64,000 bases of DNA from Moraxella catarrhalis. GTDB lineage: Bacteria; Pseudomonadota; Gammaproteobacteria; Pseudomonadales; Moraxellaceae. The stretch spans positions 1,127 to 65,126 of the forward strand of contig NZ_LWAH01000014.1 of the NCBI RefSeq assembly GCF_001632285.1, written 5' to 3'. The notes under the pieces were generated by a model. That model was not told where the DNA came from and did not search any database. It saw only the letters and a program-made list of their open reading frames with translations. Position 1 is the first letter of the stretch. Every line of letters begins with the position of its first letter. This document shows positions 55,356 to 64,000 of this stretch, piece by piece. The position numbers and the translations under genes are program-made.

Positions 55356-58325
55356 ATGACGACACTTCATTCAAGTTTTGAGTTAATTGACAAGCGTAGC
55401 ATTGAAGCACTTGACATCACAGTTTTGACATCACGCCATCGTTTAACTGGCGCGACTCATTATCATTTGGCGTGCGATAACAGTGAAAATGCATTAATGA
55501 TTGGCTTTGCAACTCAGCCGATGACTTCTCGTGGTGAGGCACATATTTTAGAACATGTTGTGCTGTGCGGTTCTCAAAAATATCCTGTGCGTGACCCATT
55601 TTTTAGTATGATTAAGCGTTCTTTGAACACTTTTATGAATGCCATGACAGCAAGCGACTGGACAGTTTACCCATTTGCCAGTCAAAATAAAAAAGATTTT
55701 TTTAATTTATTGTCTGTTTATTTAGATGCGGTATTTTTCCCCAATATTCATCCGCTTGATTTTGCCCAAGAAGGCGTTCGAGTTGAGATTAATCAAGATA
55801 ACCAGCCTGAGTATCATGGCATTGTCTTTAATGAAATGAAAGGGGCGATGAGCGGCGAGATTGATCAGCTGTATTATGCCTTGATGCCACATTTATTCCC
55901 AACGACCACTTATCATTATAATTCTGGTGGCGACCCTGCTCAGATTCCAAAGATGACGCATGAGGATTTGGTGGCATTTCACCAGACGCATTATCATCCA
56001 AGCAATGCCATTATCATGAGTTTTGGTAATATTGCCGTTGATGAAATTCAAGCTAAAATTCATGACGAGGCTTTGTCGCATTTTGATGATATTCAAAAAC
56101 CTGCACAAGGCAAAAAGTTCACTGGCGTCATTGAAAAGCCGTTAAGCCAGCCGATTCAGGTGTATGATACATACAGTGCAGATAGTGATGATAAACAGAT
56201 GACCCATCATGTTTTGGCATGGCTTTTGCCAACCATTACCGACCCACGCCTACGCCTATCACTGCGGCTGATGGAGGGTGTGTTAGCTGAACACAGTGGT
56301 TCGCCTTTGCGCGCATATTTAGAAAGTCATCCGCTGGCAGTTGCACCCAGTCCCTTGCTTGGGCTGGATGATAGCCATTACCAAATGGTATTTTATGCAG
56401 GGGTGCGTGGCTCAGAGCCTGAACACGCCGAAGCGTTAGAAAAGGGGATTTTGGCACTATTAAACCAAATTGCAGACAACCCAATTTCCCAAGAAGTCAT
56501 TGAAACCATTTTGCATCAAATTGAAATTGATCAGCGTCATATTGGTGGTGACAGTATGCCGTATGGACTGACCTTGATGCTAGAGGCATTTAGCACCGCA
56601 GTTCATGGCGGTAATCCCTTAGATGTTTGGCAGATTGATGAGCATTTGGCATGGCTAAAACAACAGGCAGGTGAACCAAATTGGCTACAAAATTTGATTC
56701 GCCAATATTTGATTGACAATCCGCACCGTGTACGCTTAACCTTATCTGCTGATACCAAAAAAGCGGCTCGATTGGTTGATGAGGAAAATCAAGCACTGGC
56801 AACGCTTGATACCACGCTTAGTGATGATGATAAACAAAATCTGCTCACACAAGCCGCTCAATTAAAAGCTCGGCAAGCAGCCCCTGATGATGTGAGTCTT
56901 TTGCCAAAAGTTGGACTTGAGGATATTCCAAGTGAGGTGGCATTTACCAAGGGCATCAAAACAACCTTAAGCTTGGATGGTGAAACTTATCCAGTGCATT
57001 TGTATCATACAGGCACCAATGGATTATATTATTATCAAGTCATCACACCGCTGACCGATAAGGTGGCAGATGAGGTGATTAATAACCCGCTGCTGCCGCT
57101 GTATTTGACATTGTTATCGGAAGTGGGAACAAACAACTACGATGCCCGTACTTTTCAGGCGGTGCAAGCATCGCATTCATCTGGCGTAACCGCTCGTATC
57201 AGTCAACGGACACAATTAACCGACAAAGAGTCTTTGAGCAGTTATTTTGTGGTTGCCACCCGTGCCTTGAATCGTAAACTTGAAGCCATTGAGCTGGTCA
57301 GTGAGGTGATGAATGAGACTGTATTTAGCGAAACAGACCGTATCCGAGAACTGTTACAACAAAAACAAAGTAGCTGGCAGGCTCGTTTGGCAAGTGCAGG
57401 GCATGCTTACGCCATGCAAACCGCTTCTTCTCGGATGAGCCACCAAGCACGCATTGAGTATGCTTATTCAGGATTGCCTGCGTTGGTAGCACTCAAATCA
57501 TTTTTGGCATCAGCACAAGCCGATGACAGCCTATGGGATACCTTATGCCATCGACTCAGTGAGTTGCACCAAACTTTAATAAGCTTGCCAAAACAGGTAT
57601 TGCTTGTTTGTGAAGAGCAGGTAAGTCCAGATTTATTGGATGAAATCTCAAAACATATCAGCACCAAAAAAACACCTGCACCAAGTCAAAAAGTATCTCA
57701 AAAGCTGGTTTTTGATACACTCGATGAGCTGTTATGCCAACAGGATGAACCAAAAACCGCATGGCTCATCTCAAGCAATGTCTATTATAATGCAGCTGCT
57801 TATCAAGCAACAACATCAGAGCATGAAGATACGCCTGCTTTAATGGTGCTTGCCCCATTTTTAAGAAATGGTTATTTGCATGGTGCTATTCGTGAAAAAG
57901 GCGGTGCTTATGGTAGCGGTGCCAGTTTTGATAGCAATGCTGCTGCATTTCGGTTTTATAGCTACCGTGATCCGCATTGTGCCAAGACTTTTGCACATTT
58001 TGACAAAAGTATCGATTGGCTTTTGCAGACAAAGCATGATACTGAGCAATTGCATGAGGCAATTTTAGGGATTATTGCAGGTATGGATAAACCAGGCTCA
58101 CCTGCGGGTGAAGCGGTCAAGTCATGTTTTAATGAGCTACATCATCGTGATAAGGCATGGCAACAAAATCTGCGTGCCAAAATTTTGGCAGTCAGTATTG
58201 ATGATTTAAAGTATGTGGCTCAAAAATATCTTAAAAATAAGCCAAGTCATCAAGCGGTACTTGCCCCCATTGAACAAGAATTGGCACTCATCGATATGGG
58301 CTTTAAGATTAAAAAATTAAGCTAA
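55356..58325 (+). CDS. M16C zinc metalloprotease (PreP/insulinase-like)
   Basis: A 989-aa peptidasome. The inverted zinc motif HILEH (about residue 64) with downstream glutamate in IVFNEMKGAMSGEIDQ marks the M16 active site. YHLACDNSENALMIGFATQP, HVVLCGSQKYPVRDPFF and NTFMNAMTASDWTVYPFAS match the M16C presequence protease group that degrades targeting peptides in organelles and short peptides in bacteria. Four M16 domains with linker are consistent with the length. ATG 55356 is chosen over TTG 55332; TTTGGA lies seven bases upstream. The protein has no signal peptide, so it probably acts in the cytoplasm. Confidence 0.93.
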   Translation: MTTLHSSFELIDKRSIEALDITVLTSRHRLTGATHYHLACDNSENALMIGFATQPMTSRGEAHILEHVVLCGSQKYPVRDPFFSMIKRSLNTFMNAMTASDWTVYPFASQNKKDFFNLLSVYLDAVFFPNIHPLDFAQEGVRVEINQDNQPEYHGIVFNEMKGAMSGEIDQLYYALMPHLFPTTTYHYNSGGDPAQIPKMTHEDLVAFHQTHYHPSNAIIMSFGNIAVDEIQAKIHDEALSHFDDIQKPAQGKKFTGVIEKPLSQPIQVYDTYSADSDDKQMTHHVLAWLLPTITDPRLRLSLRLMEGVLAEHSGSPLRAYLESHPLAVAPSPLLGLDDSHYQMVFYAGVRGSEPEHAEALEKGILALLNQIADNPISQEVIETILHQIEIDQRHIGGDSMPYGLTLMLEAFSTAVHGGNPLDVWQIDEHLAWLKQQAGEPNWLQNLIRQYLIDNPHRVRLTLSADTKKAARLVDEENQALATLDTTLSDDDKQNLLTQAAQLKARQAAPDDVSLLPKVGLEDIPSEVAFTKGIKTTLSLDGETYPVHLYHTGTNGLYYYQVITPLTDKVADEVINNPLLPLYLTLLSEVGTNNYDARTFQAVQASHSSGVTARISQRTQLTDKESLSSYFVVATRALNRKLEAIELVSEVMNETVFSETDRIRELLQQKQSSWQARLASAGHAYAMQTASSRMSHQARIEYAYSGLPALVALKSFLASAQADDSLWDTLCHRLSELHQTLISLPKQVLLVCEEQVSPDLLDEISKHISTKKTPAPSQKVSQKLVFDTLDELLCQQDEPKTAWLISSNVYYNAAAYQATTSEHEDTPALMVLAPFLRNGYLHGAIREKGGAYGSGASFDSNAAAFRFYSYRDPHCAKTFAHFDKSIDWLLQTKHDTEQLHEAILGIIAGMDKPGSPAGEAVKSCFNELHHRDKAWQQNLRAKILAVSIDDLKYVAQKYLKNKPSHQAVLAPIEQELALIDMGFKIKKLS

Positions 58326-58353
58326 ACTGCCAAAAGTATTTGGTCGTTTTTAG

Positions 58354-58383
58354 ACCCCACGCCCCAAAGATTGGGCGTGGGGT
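58354..58383 (+). terminator. GC-rich hairpin after the PreP-like gene
   Basis: A perfect 11-bp stem ACCCCACGCCC / GGGCGTGGGGT with an 8-nt loop, followed by a T-rich stretch (TTGTCTATTTATTT). Between converging genes. Confidence 0.65.
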
Positions 58384-58430
58384 TGTCTATTTATTTAAGG
58401 TTTTGGTTTAAAAAAATAGTATCTTACCAG

Positions 58431-59651
58431 CTACCACCGCACCCCAATGCTCTGAGCACAGGCATAACCACTTGCCCACGCCCAAGTAAAGTTATAGCCG
58501 CCAAGCTGTCCTGCCACATCAAGCACCTCGCCGATAAAATACAGATTTGGCTGTCGGCGTGATTCCATGGTTTTTCCTGAGATATCATGCGTATCAACAC
58601 CGCCCAAAGTCACCTCTGCGACACGATAGCCTTCGGTGCCACTGGGTTTAAGGTGCCAAGCATTTAACTGCTGACCAATGTGATGCATGGTTTCATCTTT
58701 TAAATTGGCAAGTTCAATATTTTGATAAGCTTGCCAGAACAATTGTTCAAATCCACTGATGAGTTTTTTGGGCAATAAGGCTGCTAGAGCAGTTCGCAGT
58801 AATTGCTTGGGGTGTATTCGCTTTGCATCTAATAGATACTGATACACATCTTGGGTGGGGACTAGGTTGATGGTAATTTGCTCGCCTGCTTGCCAGTGAT
58901 TTGATAATTGTAATATGGCAGGGCCTGATAAACCACGATGTGTAAATAATATCGGTAAATCAAACGATGCTTTGTCATTATAAGCAATCACATCAAGACT
59001 TAACCCTGCTAATGATTTTATCATCTCACCGACTTTATCGGTGAAAGTAAAAGGGACTAGTCCTGCACGAGTTGGAATAATTTGATGTCCAAACTGCGTG
59101 GCAACTTGATAGCCAAAACCACTTGCACCCAGTGTTGGAATTGATAGCCCGCCTGTTGCTATGACTAAAGCGTGTGCTTGAATGACTTTGATGCGATTAT
59201 CAGGTTGAGATTTGACAGTGACCAAAAAATGAGTATCAGTTGCTTGAATATCTTGGACGGTTGTTTTTAGATGAATATCAACCCCTGCCATGTGGCATTC
59301 GTTTAGTAGCATTGATAAAATGTCTTTGGCACTGTTTTTACAAAATAGCTGACCATGTTCACGCTCTTGATGGGCAATGTGATGGCGGTTGACCAAATCA
59401 ATAAAATCTTCTGGCTGATATTTTGATAGGGCAGATTTGACAAAATGCGGATTTTGACTGATAAAATGGCATGGTTCAACTTGTTTATTAACGAAATTAC
59501 AACGACCGCCACCTGACATAAGAATTTTTTTGCCCGCTTTATTGGCGTGATCAATAATGAGTACCGATTTGCCATATGCCGCCGTATTAAAAGCACAAAA
59601 CAGCCCCGATGCCCCTGCGCCGATAATAAGAGTGTCTACACTGATGCTCAC
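58431..59651 (-). CDS. HI0933/YhiN-family NAD(P)/FAD-dependent oxidoreductase
   Basis: A 406-aa flavoprotein. The N-terminal Rossmann FAD motif is LIIGAGASGLFCAF; the family mark KILMSGGGRCNFVN and the later ATGGLSIPTLGASGFGY, TFTDKVGEM and FTHRGLSGPAILQLS follow. The C-terminal FIGEVLDVAGQLGGYNFTWAWASG is diagnostic for the HI0933 (BaiN/YhiN) family. Its substrate is not established in most bacteria. Start ATG 59651; convergent with the protease and divergent from pgsA. Confidence 0.92.
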   Translation of the reverse strand: MSISVDTLIIGAGASGLFCAFNTAAYGKSVLIIDHANKAGKKILMSGGGRCNFVNKQVEPCHFISQNPHFVKSALSKYQPEDFIDLVNRHHIAHQEREHGQLFCKNSAKDILSMLLNECHMAGVDIHLKTTVQDIQATDTHFLVTVKSQPDNRIKVIQAHALVIATGGLSIPTLGASGFGYQVATQFGHQIIPTRAGLVPFTFTDKVGEMIKSLAGLSLDVIAYNDKASFDLPILFTHRGLSGPAILQLSNHWQAGEQITINLVPTQDVYQYLLDAKRIHPKQLLRTALAALLPKKLISGFEQLFWQAYQNIELANLKDETMHHIGQQLNAWHLKPSGTEGYRVAEVTLGGVDTHDISGKTMESRRQPNLYFIGEVLDVAGQLGGYNFTWAWASGYACAQSIGVRW

Positions 59652-59808
59652 AAAAACTCACCGCCGGATCAATAAAATAAAAAGATGGCTTATGGTAGCA
59701 TTTTTGGGTTTTAAAATCACGAGTTGAAATCAGCTAAATTCAGCAAAACCATAGCAAATCACCCAAAAATTCGGTATCATAATACAAATTTATCAAAAAC
59801 CAAGCTGC

Positions 59809-60468
59809 ATGAGTTTAAATCCACAATCTCGGTCAATTAAAACCCCCTCGGTATTTAATTTACCTAATAATCTAACCATCGCACGCATTGTGATGATTCC
59901 TCTATTTGTTGCGATTGCCTATTGGCCACCTGCACTTGGCATTGGCGTGCCTGCGATTCCTGATAATGCCATCGCACGCTTGGGCATGATGGGCTATAGC
60001 GACAGTATGCTGCGACATCTGATCTTGACATTGCTGTTTATTTTGGCGGCAGTCACAGACTGGCTGGATGGTTATTTGGCTCGGCGTATGAATATCACAT
60101 CAGCGTTTGGGCGATTTTTGGATCCTGTGGCAGATAAACTGATGGTGGCAGCTGCGTTAATTGTCCTTGTGCAGTGGCATCCAAATATTGTGATGGCGAC
60201 GAGTGCCATTGTGATTATTTCACGCGAGATTGCGGTATCGGCATTGCGGGAATGGATGGCGGAGCTTGGTGCACGCACGAGCGTGGCGGTGTCTTATGTG
60301 GGGAAATTAAAGACCACTTTTCAGATGATTGCCATTACGGTATTTTTGCTTAATTGGCAATCGCTTGAGATGATCGGCTATGTGCTGATGGTCATTGCGG
60401 TCATTTTGACGCTTTGGTCGATGATGATTTATCTAAAAGCTGCTTGGCCATATCTTAAGCAGCCATAA
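59809..60468 (+). CDS. pgsA: CDP-diacylglycerol-glycerol-3-phosphate 3-phosphatidyltransferase
   Basis: Inner-membrane enzyme of phosphatidylglycerol synthesis. NLPNNLTIARIVMIPLFV opens the first TM, and the CDP-alcohol phosphotransferase motif is DWLDGYLARRMNITSAFGRF followed by LDPVADK (D-G-A-R-G-D-D pattern complete). About five TM segments. Length 219 aa, with a short insert before the second TM compared with E. coli (182). A small terminator follows. Confidence 0.95.
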   Translation: MSLNPQSRSIKTPSVFNLPNNLTIARIVMIPLFVAIAYWPPALGIGVPAIPDNAIARLGMMGYSDSMLRHLILTLLFILAAVTDWLDGYLARRMNITSAFGRFLDPVADKLMVAAALIVLVQWHPNIVMATSAIVIISREIAVSALREWMAELGARTSVAVSYVGKLKTTFQMIAITVFLLNWQSLEMIGYVLMVIAVILTLWSMMIYLKAAWPYLKQP

Positions 60469-60469
60469 A

Positions 60470-60492
60470 AAAGCCGTCTTAAAAACGGCTTT
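60470..60492 (+). terminator. Short hairpin after pgsA
   Basis: A perfect 8-bp stem AAAGCCGT / ACGGCTTT with a 7-nt loop directly after the pgsA stop; only a short T run. Confidence 0.6.
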
Positions 60493-60697
60493 AGCAAATA
60501 AATTAAATTAAGGATGTATCAGATCAATCAGTGCAATAATGCAAAAATAATTGGCACACACAGCTAATGAATGCGTTTATTGGTGGGATTTTGATGGCTT
60601 GTGGCATAGTCATTAAGCCAATATTAAGCAGTTTTTGGCTTAAAAATAGTGGCATCACAACGCCTTTGGCTGGTCCTTTGCTTACTATAGCCAAATG

Positions 60698-61459
60698 TTA
60701 AGGCGATTGTAAGCGAGCTAATTGCTCAGAGCGATGCCAACCATATAATCCGACAAAGGCATTGATTTGATAAATCACGGTTTGAATGGCAAAAATGGTA
60801 TTACCTGTCATAAGATTAATAATCAGCCAAACCGCATTAACCACAATCCATAGCCACCAATTTAAGGAATAGCGTAAAATCATCATCGTTTGTGCGGTAA
60901 TTGACAAGACAAATGCCAAGACATTAATCCAAAAAAAGTCAATTCGCCCCAAAAATCGACTGCCGTCATTTTCAACCACCACATAGCCCATATTCGCAAG
61001 CCATGTATTGACCGTTGGGAATAATAACAGCCCCAAAACAATGAAACATATGGTGATGAGCCAAACATACTTTCCTGCAGACTTTGGAATCATATCGCCA
61101 TCAGCACCAGTATGGTTTGACCAGTATTTAACGCCATAGACATGTGTAAAAAAATTAAATAACGGTGCAAGCATGAGACCAACGGCACCTGATGTACCTT
61201 GTACGATGACCTCACCTGCTGTGGCAACCATACCAAGTCCATTGCCTGTGATATTTTTGCGAAAAGACAAACTTACCACACAGACCAAGCCGATGATTGA
61301 GATGACAAAATAAAACCAATCCAAATGCGTGTGAGCTGTTGTGGTCCAAAATCCAGTAAATAGTGCAATAAATCCGCAAACAAACCAAAGTAGCACCCAG
61401 CTTGTTGTCCAATCTTTTTTACCAAAGCCTGTGATGTTATCTAAAATATCAATTTTCAT
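60698..61459 (-). CDS. pnuC: Nicotinamide riboside transporter PnuC
   Basis: A 253-aa membrane protein with about seven TM segments that takes up nicotinamide riboside. Family marks include SWVLLWFVCGFIALFTGFW, the NWWLWIVVNAVWLIINL segment and the end IYQINAFVGLYGWHRSEQL. It lies 14 bp downstream of nadR, so uptake is coupled with phosphorylation. Start ATG 61459 with GGGA upstream. Confidence 0.93.
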   Translation of the reverse strand: MKIDILDNITGFGKKDWTTSWVLLWFVCGFIALFTGFWTTTAHTHLDWFYFVISIIGLVCVVSLSFRKNITGNGLGMVATAGEVIVQGTSGAVGLMLAPLFNFFTHVYGVKYWSNHTGADGDMIPKSAGKYVWLITICFIVLGLLLFPTVNTWLANMGYVVVENDGSRFLGRIDFFWINVLAFVLSITAQTMMILRYSLNWWLWIVVNAVWLIINLMTGNTIFAIQTVIYQINAFVGLYGWHRSEQLARLQSP

Positions 61460-61473
61460 CAGATTTTCCCTAA

Positions 61474-62529
61474 TTAATTGTCATGAATTTTTGTAAAATG
61501 ATTAAAAATATGATTGTCTATCAAGCTTAATGCTTGTAGATAGCGTTTGTGATAGTCGGTGTCATTAATGATATGATGACCAATATCATATCGTGCCAAA
61601 ATCTCAAGCAGTTTATTGGCGAACAAACTGCGTTGATGATCATCACCAAGCCTACGCATGCCATCAGCGACCCAAGCAACATTATTATCTAAATAAATCG
61701 TAAAATCCAATCGCATTTGTTTAGCAAATTCTGCGACAAGCGGATGCGTTCGCCCTTCATAAATTTCACAAAATGCCTGCGTTGTTGCAAAATCAGTATC
61801 AATCAGTGTAACAGCAGAGCTGGCAGTGGTACGAGCGGTTTCGATAGCGTTGGCGTGATTGATGGCAATGGATGCGTAGTCGCTGTATTGAAGGGCAAGT
61901 TCGCTACCGCCGAGATGGGAGTGTGTGTATAATCGACCCATTTCAGGTGCGATGCTGGCACCATAATAATTGGCAAGTTTTTGTACTAAGGTAGTTTTCC
62001 CTGAGCTTTCGCCACCAACAATACAAACCGTTTGGGTATAAAAATAGCGGCAGACGGCAGACAGTTGATAAAAATAAGCCAATGGATTGTTTTGTACCAA
62101 TTCATCATCATAATTTGAGGCATGGCCGTATTTGGGTAATGTCAATTCAAATGGATGTAAAGTATCTTTATGTGATGATTTAATGCCAAGCATTGTCGTA
62201 TGAGCGGTAATATTGAGTGCTTGGCAAATGGCTAAAAATTGATGTTTGGTCAACTGCGTATTGTTTCGATAATCAAATGACATATCAGGTAAAGCCAAAC
62301 TACCAAAGGTATGAATTTTAATAAAACCAAATGATTGACAAGCCATCTGAACCCAACGCACCGCATCAGCAAGTGTTGGCGTGCGACCACGGGGCAGAGG
62401 TGCATGGTTGGGCGTTTGAATGATGATGTGTAGTGTCTTTGACAATCCTGCAGCATGATTAATATCGGCAAGCATGCTAAGCGTGAGCGGTGCAAAATCC
62501 CCAATTAAAATCAAGTGGTCTGGTTGCAT
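61474..62529 (-). CDS. nadR: NadR-like ribosylnicotinamide kinase with a degenerate adenylyltransferase domain
   Basis: Phosphorylates nicotinamide riboside to NMN. The C-terminal kinase domain is intact: P-loop IVGGESSGKTTLVQKL (about residue 170), APEMGRLYTHSHLGG, DTDFATTQAFCEIYEG and WVADGMRRLGD. The N-terminal domain aligns with NadR NMN adenylyltransferase (GRTPTLADAVRWVQ, corresponding to PTVQDRLRWMQ), but the HxGH motif is replaced (IGDFAPLTLSMLAD) and ISxTxxR is missing. It also lacks the N-terminal helix-turn-helix of enteric NadR. ATG 62529 is well spaced from AAGGA; 62535 overlaps it. Heads the nadR-pnuC operon. Confidence 0.9.
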   Translation of the reverse strand: MQPDHLILIGDFAPLTLSMLADINHAAGLSKTLHIIIQTPNHAPLPRGRTPTLADAVRWVQMACQSFGFIKIHTFGSLALPDMSFDYRNNTQLTKHQFLAICQALNITAHTTMLGIKSSHKDTLHPFELTLPKYGHASNYDDELVQNNPLAYFYQLSAVCRYFYTQTVCIVGGESSGKTTLVQKLANYYGASIAPEMGRLYTHSHLGGSELALQYSDYASIAINHANAIETARTTASSAVTLIDTDFATTQAFCEIYEGRTHPLVAEFAKQMRLDFTIYLDNNVAWVADGMRRLGDDHQRSLFANKLLEILARYDIGHHIINDTDYHKRYLQALSLIDNHIFNHFTKIHDN

Positions 62530-62853
62530 TATCATATCCTTGGTATGTTATTTTGTCATCATCATTGGGCAAAATCAGACTGCATCAAAAGCTGCCTTGC
62601 CCAAATATCAATTGATGCACTTATCATATCAATGTCTTTTCTAGATTGTGTCATGCTGTGTAAACTTTTTATGCTACTTGGTAACCAAATTCTATGAATG
62701 GCTTGAAATTGTCGGTAAAATAACCATTATTTATTTATCATTAGATTTATTTAACTGATTAACTGATAAATTAAGTTTAATAAAATAGGTCAAGTACCTG
62801 CCAAGATGGCTTTTTTAGCCCTTCACTCACAATGATAAACTATGGGGAAATTT
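62530..62853. other. Divergent region nadR / pspC
   Basis: About 325 bp, AT-rich, with the two opposing promoters implied but not clearly placed. No ORF or RNA gene recognised. Confidence 0.4.
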
Positions 62854-63099
62854 ATGCCAAGACTGATAAAATTACACCGCTCAAAAAACCATCGTATGAT
62901 TGCAGGCGTGATGGGTGGTATTGCTGAATATTTAGGGTGGTCGCCTAACATGGTGCGTATTGCATTTGTGATTATCTCAAGTTTATCGGCCGCTGTACCA
63001 GGAATTTTGATTTATTTGGTGCTTTGGCTAATTATGCCAAATGCAACACCAAATTCTTATGCTACGAATTTGGTTCAATATGACCGTAAGTCGCTGTAA
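62854..63099 (+). CDS. PspC-domain membrane protein
   Basis: An 81-aa protein consisting of one PspC domain: basic N-terminus (RLIKLHRSKNHRMIAGVMGG), IAEYLGWSPNMVRIAFVI and one TM segment with VPGILIYLVLWLIMP. Small PspC proteins act in envelope-stress responses or as toxin/antitoxin-like regulators; function here is not known. ATG 62854 is chosen because GGGGA lies just upstream and the alternative ATG at 62842 overlaps that site. Confidence 0.87.
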   Translation: MPRLIKLHRSKNHRMIAGVMGGIAEYLGWSPNMVRIAFVIISSLSAAVPGILIYLVLWLIMPNATPNSYATNLVQYDRKSL

Positions 63100-63287
63100 T
63101 TTTGATTTAAGGTTGAATTGATTGTTATGATTGAAAGCCATGCAAATGGCTAAAATCAATGATTTTACCCTTATTTACCCAACTTTGATAACGATAAACT
63201 TGATAACGACAAAAACTCAAAAACTGATAGAAAAAATACCCAGTATTTAGTAAAATAGGTTTCATTTGTGACAGTTTTAGGATTTAT

Positions 63288-64000
63288 ATGGATTCGGGTG
63301 AGACCTTGACTTTTCAAGCACTGATTTTAACGCTGCAAAATTATTGGGCATCTCGTGGCTGTGTGGTGCTGCAGCCTTATGATATGGAAGTGGGGGCTGG
63401 GACATTTCACACCGCCACTTTTTTGCGTGCCTTAACCCCCGAGCGTTGGAATGCAGCTTATGTTCAGCCATCTCGCCGTCCAACCGATGGGCGTTATGGT
63501 GATAATCCCAATCGCTTACAACACTATTACCAATTTCAAGTGGTGTTAAAGCCCAATCCTGCCAACATTCAAGAGCTGTATTTAGGCTCTTTAAAAGCCA
63601 TTGGCATTGATACGCTGACCCATGATGTCCGCTTTGTTGAAGACAATTGGGAGAGTCCAACGCTTGGGGCGTGGGGGCTTGGCTGGGAAGTATGGCTAAA
63701 TGGCATGGAAGTTACCCAGTTTACCTATTTTCAGCAGGTTGGTGGCATTGAGTGCTTCCCTGTTACAGGTGAAATTACCTATGGGCTTGAGCGCCTTGCC
63801 ATGTATATCCAAGGCGTGGACAGTGTGTATGATTTGGTGTGGGCAGATGGTGAATTTGGGCGTGTGACTTATGGTGATGTGTTCCATCAAAATGAAGTGG
63901 AGCAATCCGCCTATAATTTTGAACATGCCAATGCGGCTAAATTGTTTGAATTATTTGATTTTTATGAAGAGCAAGCAGATAAGTTGGTTGCGGTCAATTT
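63288..64000 (+). CDS. glyQ: Glycyl-tRNA synthetase alpha subunit (partial, runs off the window)
   Basis: Alpha subunit of the tetrameric bacterial glycyl-tRNA synthetase. The translation starts [20 protein letters not shown] and continues [40 protein letters not shown] and [20 protein letters not shown], the class II catalytic core. No stop before 64000 (237 full codons), so about 60-70 residues are missing. ATG 63288 has AGGA five bases upstream. glyS is expected just beyond the window. Confidence 0.96.
   Translation, partial: MDSGETLTFQALILTLQNYWASRGCVVLQPYDMEVGAGTFHTATFLRALTPERWNAAYVQPSRRPTDGRYGDNPNRLQHYYQFQVVLKPNPANIQELYLGSLKAIGIDTLTHDVRFVEDNWESPTLGAWGLGWEVWLNGMEVTQFTYFQQVGGIECFPVTGEITYGLERLAMYIQGVDSVYDLVWADGEFGRVTYGDVFHQNEVEQSAYNFEHANAAKLFELFDFYEEQADKLVAVN

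Noticed and set aside
1..64000. tRNA, rRNA, insertion sequences, prophage
   Set aside because: No cloverleaf-like sequences, transposase ORFs, terminal inverted repeats or phage structural genes were recognised on either strand by reading; a tRNAscan or ISfinder search would settle this.

Overview
The window looks like chromosomal DNA of Moraxella catarrhalis or a very close relative. The strongest reason is the gene at 7103-8464. Its product matches, from memory, the M. catarrhalis heat-modifiable porin OMP CD: signal peptide, proline/valine/alanine-rich hinge, then an OmpA domain. The AT-rich gammaproteobacterial gene set and the cluster of three paralogous amino-acid-binding lipoproteins agree with this. 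No rRNA, tRNA, insertion sequence, prophage or CRISPR array was seen.

Layout. 433-6851 (+): lepA, lepB, rnc, era, recO, pdxJ, a translation/RNA-processing/secretion run. 7103-10564 (+): ompCD and typA. 10789-17145 (-): glmU, then an amino-acid ABC importer with two permeases, three binding lipoproteins and one ATPase. 17525-23515 (+): ftsK, a small membrane protein, topA. 23850-27142 (-): polA and a small lipoprotein. 27426-30817 (+): prfC, an EamA transporter and a frameshifted rlmA. 30926-33581 (-): parC and a divergent pterin-dehydratase-like gene. 34037-39045 (+): a four-gene accessory operon (below). 39175-42270 (-): PepSY membrane protein, DUF2946-like protein, acetyltransferase, lipoprotein. 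42659-47434 (+): ettA, FKBP lipoprotein, LysE exporter, candidate outer-membrane barrel. 47566-49521 (-): rhodanese lipoprotein, DUF302 protein, acetoin-type reductase. 50018-51361 (+): RclA-like flavoprotein. 51465-52493 (-): NadM-Nudix. Then nfuA (+), PfkB kinase and universal stress protein (-), PreP-like protease (+), YhiN-like flavoprotein (-), pgsA (+), nadR and pnuC (-), pspC (+) and the start of glyQ (+), cut by the window end.

Most notable system. The operon at 34037-39045 encodes a four-TM coiled-coil protein (DUF4407-like), a MotA/ExbB-type channel protein with a long tail, a MotB/OmpA-type partner with the membrane aspartate, and an HNH endonuclease. The last three have the make-up of a Zorya type II anti-phage system (ZorA, ZorB, HNH ZorE); the first gene is an addition. 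Its ATG is followed five codons later by a run of nine cytosines. In the sequence given the reading frame is broken there (OFF); ten or seven Cs would restore a 672-aa protein. This suggests a phase-variable, membrane-motor defence system. A promoter lies about 210 bp upstream and three perfect 21-bp tandem repeats lie upstream of that.

A second theme is NAD salvage: nadR-pnuC and nadM-Nudix lie 9 kb apart, and the adenylyltransferase half of NadR has lost its catalytic motif, so NadM probably supplies that step. Extended -10 promoters (TGn before the -10 hexamer) recur at five genes.
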